DNA of 64,000 nucleotides from Strongylocentrotus purpuratus (lineage: Eukaryota > Echinodermata > Echinoidea > Camarodonta > Strongylocentrotidae), in the NCBI RefSeq assembly GCF_000002235.5, contig NW_022145594.1, forward strand, positions 19,869,390 through 19,933,389, written 5' to 3'. Shown one piece after another: positions 56,725 through 64,000 of the stretch (its first letter is position 1; every line of letters begins with the position of its first letter). Below the pieces are notes generated by a model. It searched no databases and was not told where the DNA came from. It saw nothing but the letters and a program-made list of their open reading frames with translations. Made by a program: the position numbers and the translations under genes.

Positions 56725-57550
56725 AATGACAATTGTGCACTTTTTGAGAAAAGCATGAAACTTCTAGCATAGTTAGTTTAGACCATAAGATTTATTTTCA
56801 GATGTGGAGGGAAATCAGATTTGACCTCTGATGACCCTGAGAGGTCAAATAAAAAATGGCCGCCAGTCAGCATGGTCTAATGTACAAACAAACTTAACTT
56901 TTGAACCAAATAGTCCAGAAAAACATTTAAGATGTCATTTCCAACTAACTTGGGGATGCCAATTCATTTGGTAATCCTTTTGAGATCGCCTGAACGCAGG
57001 GTTTTGCATTTAGGTCAAGGTCAAAATTGACCCCAAAAATGGCAAATTTTGAAGGGTTACAAAAAGTTTTCCCATTTATTTGTCATTTGTTCTCCCCTGT
57101 GTTCTCAAATATCTTTAGGCATGGTCTCCCTTCATATTCCCCACTTTAATCCCTTTCAGTTAGTTTATTTCACATTTTCAATTTGACCTCTGATGACCCT
57201 GAGAGGTCAAATAAAAAATAGCCGCCAGTCCGCCGCATGGTCTAATAATTGTACAAACACGCTTAACTCTTGAACCAACTAGTCCAGAAAAACGTTTAAG
57301 GTGTCATTTTCAACTAACTTGGGGATGCCAATTCATGTGGTAATACTTTTGAGTAGGCAAGAACTTAGGGCTTTGCATTAAGTCAAGGTCAAGATCAAAA
57401 TTGACTAATAAATAGCAAGTTTTTAATGTTTACATGTTTATGTTTCCCATTTATTTGTCCCCCTATGTTCTCAAATTTCTTTAGGAGTGGTTCCCCTGCA
57501 TAGTCTCCATCGTAATCCCTATCAGTTAGTTTATTTCACTAATTCAAGTC
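56725..57550. repeat. Left arm of a large inverted repeat (two tandem units)
   Basis: Two direct units of about 370-380 bases, each with TTTGACCTCTGATGACCCTG AGAGGTCAAAT, ATGGCCGCCAGTC-like, CTAACTTGGGGATGCCAATT and AAGGTCAAAATTGAC. The outer edge ATTGTGCACTTTTTGAGAAA is inverted at the right arm near 60,727. Confidence 0.85.
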
Positions 57551-57759
57551 AGGAAACCTGCTCCTTTCCATTACTGCTCAATAATACTGATAAGATGTTC
57601 TTTAAGTTACTGTGTGTTTTATTTGGTTCTAAGTAATTTAAAGGATCCCTACAGAGTTTGGGAAACAGGCCATAAAGCAAAATAACGGTTCTGCTAACAC
57701 TAGACGAAATCACCATGACCAGCAACCTGGAGTACAGGAACCATTCTTGAGGGATGGGA

Positions 57760-59145
57760 ACTTCTGACAGTACTGAAAGAGATGGGGAATCCATTTTCTA
57801 GAACAAAGTCAAGACCTACTAGTCAATGGCCCAAGCGACATATCATGGACACCCAATCGGCTGAAACGGGGAGAAGGATTGAGAACCTAGGTGAGGAGCA
57901 GTACACAAAGTTTGTGACAGAAAGGTTAGAGCAGTGTACGACACCTGTCACACAAACAGAACATACGAAAAATTTGCCATTTTTCAGTCGGCAGCCGGCG
58001 AAGGTTATGTTAAAACAGAAGACACAGCTTGCGGCACTTTAGAGTGACTGTGGTCTCTTTTTGAGGATGTACATCTCGTGTTATACAAGGGATGGAGATA
58101 TGGACAATTTCTTCTCTCCTGAAAACCAGGCAGCCCCGCCAGCTTTTTTAACTGGAGGAAAAATGCGGTTTGGAGTTAAAGTAGATCTACTTCGCTGCCT
58201 GGAATCAAATCTACTCGAAAACAATAGTGCACCTGTGGCCCAAGCAATAATTATTGATTGTGCAGCTGTGGTTCAAATGCTCAACCCTGGAACATCAAGA
58301 ACATTTCAAGAGTGTGGAGAAAGAGTGTTTGCCCAACATCTTTGCTCAACTCAAGAAAAGCATCCGCATCGACCTTGGCTAGGGTGTATACTTACCTGCT
58401 AGCCTGAAAGTCTCAATAAGGCAGGAAAGGGGAAGGGGAAAAGGGCACCAGGAAAAAGGTGGCTCCTTCTACTGTGCTGCCAGAAAGCTGGAAGGACTTC
58501 CTTCGAGTCAATGAGAACAAAACCGAATTGTTTGATTTCATGTCATGCGAAGCCGTTCATCTTCCTCTACCACAGGGCAAGGAACTGTATAATATGCAAC
58601 AGATGGAAGTGGAGTACTCTGCTCTCCTGCTGAGTCACACTTGGCAGGCCTTGTCCCATAGGTGTAAAAGGGTAACCATACGTACTGTTGGTACTGATCT
58701 GGTTGAACTGGCCGTGGCTTCATTCAGCAAGACAGCTCCTGATGCTGTGGATCGCTTTTGGTGTCAGATCAAGCTTTCGGTATTTTTCATAAAATCATGA
58801 TGGTTGCCACCATGAGTCCGACACAATGTATGACTCTCCCAATCTTTCATGCGTTCACCGGGTGTCACACTGTTTCTGCTTTCAGAGGAAAAACTTAGAA
58901 GTCTTTCCCAGAGATGAATGATTCCTTCAGTGAACTCCTGTGCATGCCTAAGGAGGTCAGTGAAGGATCAATGTTACTGCCAGAGCGATTTGTGGAGCTG
59001 ATACGACCGAACCAGTGAGAGCATTGTAGTGAATGAAGTCTAGAAACTTGGAGAACTTTCCTCCAACCCATGCAGGCAGCACTCAAGCAGCACATCAAAC
59101 GCACTTGCTACCAGGCCAACTGTTGCAACCAGATATTGGCCTAGA
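57760..59145 (+). pseudogene. Broken gene of a widespread uncharacterised metazoan repeat-associated family
   Basis: Consecutive frames give IENLGEEQYTKFVTERLEQC, LPFFSRQP, stop, SDCGLFLRMYISCYTRDGDM, ENQAAPPAF, FLRVNENKTELFDFM, VTIRTVGTDLVELAVASF, LPIFHAFTGCHTVSAF and ALKQHIKRTCYQA. This order (RDGD..FF..ENQ, NK.ELF, RTV.TD, FHAFTGCDTVS, LKQHI.R) is one I recall from multicopy proteins of unknown function in marine invertebrate and fish genomes. An in-frame TAG near 58,040, several frameshifts and missing blocks show it is dead. It sits between the arms of the inverted repeat, perhaps as element cargo. Confidence 0.6.
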
Positions 59146-59784
59146 ATCCAAAGATGCCAGAGCCATCTGACTTAGGCTAGACAAACGAAACAACTGGGTG
59201 GCAGCCTTTTTGGACCACTCTCCCGGAAGCAAAATTGTGCCATGAATAATCCACTGTCGCTGCAAGAATTAAGGATGCATTGAACTGTGCTCTGATTGTT
59301 CTGGAGACTGTTAGATTTTGATCGTTACCATTAGGATATACATAAGTTTTGGACAGTGCTAAATTCATGTGGATATATATAGTTGTGGTAATGAACAGGT
59401 TTTGGGTCGTATTTGGAATAGCTTTTTTGGTCTTCTGGGCCCAATTTCATGAAGCTGCTTACCGGTAGGCAAATTTTCGTGCTATAACTGTAGCAGACAA
59501 ATTTGGTTAGCAAGAAAACAAGGCGTCCACCTTGCGCGTTCACAATAGATTTGCATTTTTACAAAATTCATTTTCGTCCAGTAAGCAGCGTAAGTTTAAT
59601 GCCTTTCCGTGTGCTTACGGTTAGCAGTGCTTTGAAGTAGAAACTCATACGTAAGCACAGAACCAGCCGATAAGCAGCTCTATACAATTTGGCCCTTAAT
59701 ATCTAAAGTGGTGGTACACAGGTCTTTTTATTATTTTTTTAAATAATGACCTCTTAAGTGTCAAAATAGAGGCAAAGTTTATTT

Positions 59785-60735
59785 TAATTATCAAATGAAT
59801 TGGCATCCCAAAGTTAGTTGGAATTGACACCTTAAATGTTTTTCTGGACTATTTGGTTCAAAAGTTAAGCGTCTTTGTACTAGACCATCCAGACTGGTGG
59901 CCATTTTGGATTTGACCTCTCAAGGTCATCAGAGGTCAAATCAAACTGTGAAATAAACTACCTGAAAAGGATTAAGGTAGAGGACTATGCAGGGGAACCA
60001 TTCCTAAGGAAATTTGAGAACAAATGACAAATAAATGAGATTTAACCTTTTGTAACAATTCAAAACTTGCTATTTTTAGTCAATTTTGACCTTGACCTTG
60101 ACCTAAATGCAACACCCTGAGTTCTGGCGATCTCAAAAGTATTACCAAATGAATTGGCATCCCCAATTTAGTTGGAAATGACACCATAAACGTTTTTCTA
60201 GACTATTTGGTTCAAAGTTACCGAGCCCATGCGGACTGGCGGCCATTTTGGATTTGACCTCTCAAGGTCATCAGAGGTCAAATCAAACTGTGAAATAAAC
60301 TACCTGAAAAGAATTAAGGTAGAGGACTATAAAGGGGAACCATTTCTAAAGAAATTTGAGAACAAATGACAAATAAATGAGATTTAACCTTTTGTAACAA
60401 TTCAAAACTTGCTATTTTTAGTCAATTTTGACCTTGGGCTTGACCTAAATGCAAAACCCTGAGTTCAGGCGATCTCAAAAGTATTACCAAATGTATTGGA
60501 ATCCCCAAGTTAGCTGGAAATGACACCTTAAACGTTTTTCTGGACTATTTGGTTCAAAAGTTAAGCGTGTTTGTACATTAGACCACGCGGCCTGGCGGCC
60601 ATTTTGGATTTGACCTCTCAGGGTCATCAGAGGTCAAATCTGACTTCCCTCCAAATCTGCAAATTAATATTATGGTGAAAGCAAACTATGCTAGAAGTTT
60701 CATGCTTTTCTCAAAAAGTGCACAATTTTCTTGCT
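59785..60735. repeat. Right arm of the inverted repeat (three tandem units)
   Basis: Reverse-complement relatives of the left-arm unit, about 390 bases each, beginning near 59,785, 60,130 and 60,480. The left arm has two units, so unit number changed after the arms formed. Confidence 0.85.
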
Positions 60736-61665
60736 AAGCCGCTGCACTATATCACATTCTTTAGAAGTTTTAGAATCGCGTCACAGAAACACGTGAAGCG
60801 TTAGTGATAGTTTTAGTGAAATTCACGTGAATATTACGAGGCTGACTTGAGATGAATCATGTTCTTCATTCATGTGAAATTTACGTCGAAGAGGAAATAT
60901 GTTACTGTAACCCGCGTTCAACCCAATAATTACGCAAATGTTACACAATAAATGTACCAAAATAATGACGTTCTCATCCCGTTTCTGAACATCGTGTTTT
61001 GGATCTTCCATAATTACGTCCAGACGCGCCGGAAGCAGTTTGGGATTAGAGGGGGTGGGGGTGGGGGGGGTGCAAACATCTCAAAAGAGAAAGCTAGTTG
61101 CAACTGGTCCAGTTGATGAACGAGTTAATGCCAACTGGTAACCCTAGCAATTGAAATGGGCTAAATGATCCAGTTGATCCAGGCCAGTTAGAATTCAACT
61201 GGTCTAGCTGAGCCATTAGAACCATTTGGTAAAACTTCTAACCAGTTGAACGGTAACAACACCTTAAGACTGGTACGTGTGTATTTTCAATTTAAAGGCA
61301 TTGGTAATAAGTAGACTTACGTAATTTAATTAATCAAATTTTTCTTTATATACTTGTATTATATTGAAATTGTTTTAGTTTATAGTTAATGTTTCCCTTA
61401 TTCATGTTTAATTAAATGTAATTTATACGAAGTATCGAAATGTCCTAATAACTAGTAATTTATATTTGTAGTATTTTCGAAATGACTTGCATAATAACTT
61501 AATCATCAATAATTAAGAAATATGCTGTTAATTTAGATAAATTGTTTAAAAAAAACATACATCTGCACGCACCCCATATTCAATATGCAAATTAATTGGT
61601 GTCAGCTGGTTCAACTGGAAATATGCCAACAGTCAGTTATCAACTGGTGTAAATATAAATATGCC
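60736..61665. other. Intron of gene 1 with CAACTGG-rich stretch
   Basis: 61,095-61,255 contains many CCAGTTGA/CAACTGGT motifs in both orientations, and 61,605-61,660 again (AGCTGGTTCAACTGGAAATA). This may be a TIR element with an AT-rich centre. The borders are not clear. G-run at 61,051-61,070. Confidence 0.4.
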
Positions 61666-61669
61666 AACA

Positions 61670-62190
61670 GTCACGGGATTATCACCACGGAATTTAAATG
61701 ATAACTGTGAAACCATCAAGACACCCGAGAATAACTCATTGTTCACACCTTAAAAATCACAGATTCACACCTAAGATTAATTATCAGTTTGAGTCACGAG
61801 ACCATCACAACGGAACTTATGGTAACTTTGACTACCATTTGAAAAAGGTGTTTTCAGACACCTAATAATTACACATTTTTCACACATAAATATCACGAAT
61901 TCACAGCTTAGATTAGTAATCAGTTTTAGCCACGTGATCATCATCAAGAAAGTTATGGTAACTTTGAAACCATTTCAAAATGTGTTATAAGACACCTAAT
62001 AATGACTAATTTTTAACACCTAAAAATCACGGATGCCCAGCATAGATTAGTAATCAGTTTTAGCCACGTGATCATCACCGAGAAAGTTATGGTAACTCTG
62101 AACCCATTCAAAAAGGTGTTTCAAGACACCTATTATAACTTATTTTTCACACCTAAATATCACGGATTCACAGCTTAGATTATAACAAAA
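61670..62190. repeat. About 130 bp satellite, four copies
   Basis: Units contain TTATGGTAACTTTGAAACCA, AGACACCTAATAATGACT, CACACCTAAAAATCACGGAT and TTAGATTAGTAATCAGTTTTAGCCACGTGA-type sequence. Diverged tandem copies start near 61,690, 61,815, 61,948 and 62,080. Confidence 0.75.
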
Positions 62191-63334
62191 AAGTTGTAAA
62201 TTTGCAGAGTCATATTGCAGTTTAGACAGAATCCACAAAGGAAAAACGCAGGAAGGAAAACCTCTGCTGTATTTCACTAATTAATATATCAATGCACCAT
62301 ATATTTAAAATACTCCTAGACCTACGGTTTTTTGTATATTAACTATTATGTTATCTTTTTACTAAAAGAGTTTCAGAATACCAAACTATGTTAACTATCA
62401 CGTTATCTCCGCCACTACGCGTGGGGTTTGCGTAAGGTTATGAGTATGCGCACTTCACGTTTCTTCATAAAACACTGTTAAACATAGATTTAGACTTAAT
62501 ATCGTTTTCAGAACACCACCTCGGTTCAATGATAACTTTATTATGTGTCACTACTCCGGATTGTCACTACATAATTAGTTTACATTTATGTAGTGTACCA
62601 GTGGCATAGGGTAAGTCTATACATTGAGGGGCACAGGCATCATTGGGGAGGGGACACCTGTCATATTTGTGAATTAAATACAAATTGACGTGGCTATTGA
62701 TGAAGGGAGGGTACGTGGGACAGGAAAAGCTTCGAAGGAGATTTAAGACTTTTCTTGTCTATCTCCATTTATCCTCTTTTTATTTTGTTTCCTTTTTCAT
62801 AATACAAGTTTGGGACAGTTTTCCCCATATACCTCCTTTAGATACGCCGTTGTCGAGCATGGACTTAAAGATAATGTCTTCTTAAGATTTTCATATCAAG
62901 TTTTGGCCAATTAATCTTTTGCTAGCCAGTGTCATTATCGATTCATGTCTCTCACACTCTAGGTTTATAAAAGTGCTATGAAATTATAGCTGCTATGCAC
63001 AATGTAAATTGCTTTGTTTTGAAGTAATTGTAGATTTACACACATGAGTTTGTGGCCTTGATTTTCTAATTGAAATCTAATTGAATTATTCAGATCAAAA
63101 TTTGTAACTAAACACTTAAAGATATTTTATATTTTCTCTACTTAAATATGACATTATTTTAATTTTACAATGATAAAAACTAAACCAAATTTTGAGTCAC
63201 TCACGATCAAAAGTGTCAAACGTTCTTAATATTATGCCTAGGAATTGTACTGGAAAATTTATTTATAACAACATATTTTTTATTCATCAAATATCTTCCC
63301 TCCATAATGTGGAAACATGTAAACATGTACTTAC
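62191..63334. other. Intron of gene 1, no further feature seen
   Basis: AT-rich, with several frames under 70 codons and no splice context. Confidence 0.45.
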
Positions 63335-63676
63335 CGGGTGAGTATTCTCCCTCTCCTGTGTACAAAACTGGCTCCAAACAGGAGTTTTGTGTAATAACAG
63401 CACAGTGAGGTATTGTGTAAGTCACAGGTAACTTAAGGACTAAGTCATCAGGGGCTAAACACTGTACACCAAAGCAGATTGACATCTCTCCTTTGCTTTT
63501 GCCAAGATTTGGAGTATTTGTCAGGACACGAAGAGAAATGTCCTGTGGTGCTACGCTATCAATTGCACCGGGAGGGATCTCAAGTTCAATTCCGAAGGAA
63601 TCTAGCTGAAGTTTGCCACCTTCAACTCCAACTCTCTTACAACATTCCATCTTGATTGGTTTGACTGCATCTGGTT
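63335..63676 (-). CDS. ZU5 domain exon of gene 1 (5' part of the gene lies outside)
   Basis: Acceptor TGATTTTCAG, donor CCCG/GTAAGT, 342 bases, phase 1 in and out: PDAVKPIKMECCKRVGVEGG, LDSFGIELEIPPGAID, SVAPQDISLRVLTN, MSICFGVQCLAPDDLVLKLP, VTYTIPHCAVI, LYTGEGEYSP. The G-x-L-x-L...IEIPPGAI start and S.VV.C.P....L.LPV.Y..PHC core are diagnostic of ZU5 domains. ZU5-UPA-death domain is the intracellular layout of UNC5 receptors and of PIDD-like proteins. Because exons upstream are missing, membrane receptor and cytosolic forms cannot be told apart. The methionine in IKMECC is internal. Confidence 0.85.
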
Positions 63677-64000
63677 CTGAAAATCAGAAGAGATATTTCC
63701 ATTCAAACCTTTCTGCAAAGTCTTTGCAAACAATAGAATACATAATTGTACTTTAACATTCTAGCAAAATACCAAATAAAGGTTATAGAGCACAACAGAA
63801 CAATGTCGCTCTGAAGTATCCTTTTCATGACAGAAATAAGTGTAACAACAGAATATTCTTACAATTGTTTAATTGTTTATCTTTAAAAGGGCCATTTTTT
63901 CAACTTCTTCATAACCGTTGCTTTAAAAGTTTAGACTATAGGCTGCGGAAAGATATATGAATTTATATATACAATCTTTGTAATATAGCAATTTACATGA

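Overview
This is eukaryotic, intron-rich, AT-rich genomic DNA, most likely from an echinoderm and plausibly a sea urchin. The evidence is spliced coding exons with GT-AG borders, a ZU5-UPA-death-domain gene of the UNC5/PIDD-like class, an L2/CR1-type LINE whose ORF1 carries a 2A-like NPGP motif, many TIR/MITE and foldback DNA elements, and tRNA-derived SINEs. The species call is inference. No bacterial, CRISPR or operon-type features are present.

Two host genes can be supported, both on the minus strand. Gene 1 (49.6 kb to beyond the right edge) is the 3' part of a ZU5-UPA-death-domain gene. Six exons were found (63.3-63.7, 55.8-56.0, 54.8-54.9, 52.3-52.5, 50.36-50.42 and 49.6-49.9 kb). Their phases join without conflict and end in a stop after the death domain. 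Gene 2 (28.2 kb down to 0.8 kb) is hidden from ORF callers. A 14-codon initiator exon at 28.2 kb is followed by a string of phase-0 mini-exons of 18-24 codons between 27.8 and 12.2 kb. Nine coding mini-exons including the initiator look spliceable, and eight related ones are broken. A 1.15 kb leucine-rich exon lies at 7.0-8.2 kb and a short acidic terminal exon at 0.8 kb. The last two join in phase and have poly(A) signals downstream. The join between the mini-exon array and the leucine-rich exon is inferred, because one phase step is unexplained.

The mini-exon array sits in repeatedly duplicated DNA. A 3.2 kb unit is tandemly duplicated (14.6-19.9 and 19.9-23.06 kb), and another block at 12.4-14.2 kb recurs at 24.75-26.1 kb. 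Pairs of filled and empty sites between these copies date several transposon insertions. One is a 2.1 kb foldback element (16.47-18.56 kb) with near-perfect terminal inverted repeats and oppositely oriented GA/CT minisatellite arms.

The rest is repeat-rich. 0-6.6 kb holds a Penelope-like C-terminal relic, a LINE tail and a decayed I-type LINE with a nested TTAA element. 29-35 kb holds an L2-type tail fragment, a SINE and a nearly complete 2A-bearing LINE. 35-46 kb is a degenerate minisatellite followed by a large old direct duplication (39.2-41.0 vs 42.9-45.6 kb) with a 931 bp palindromic element in one copy. 46-49.6 kb has no recognisable gene. The large intron at 56.0-63.3 kb carries a SINE, a 0.8-0.95 kb inverted repeat flanking a broken plus-strand gene of a widespread uncharacterised family, and a 130 bp satellite.
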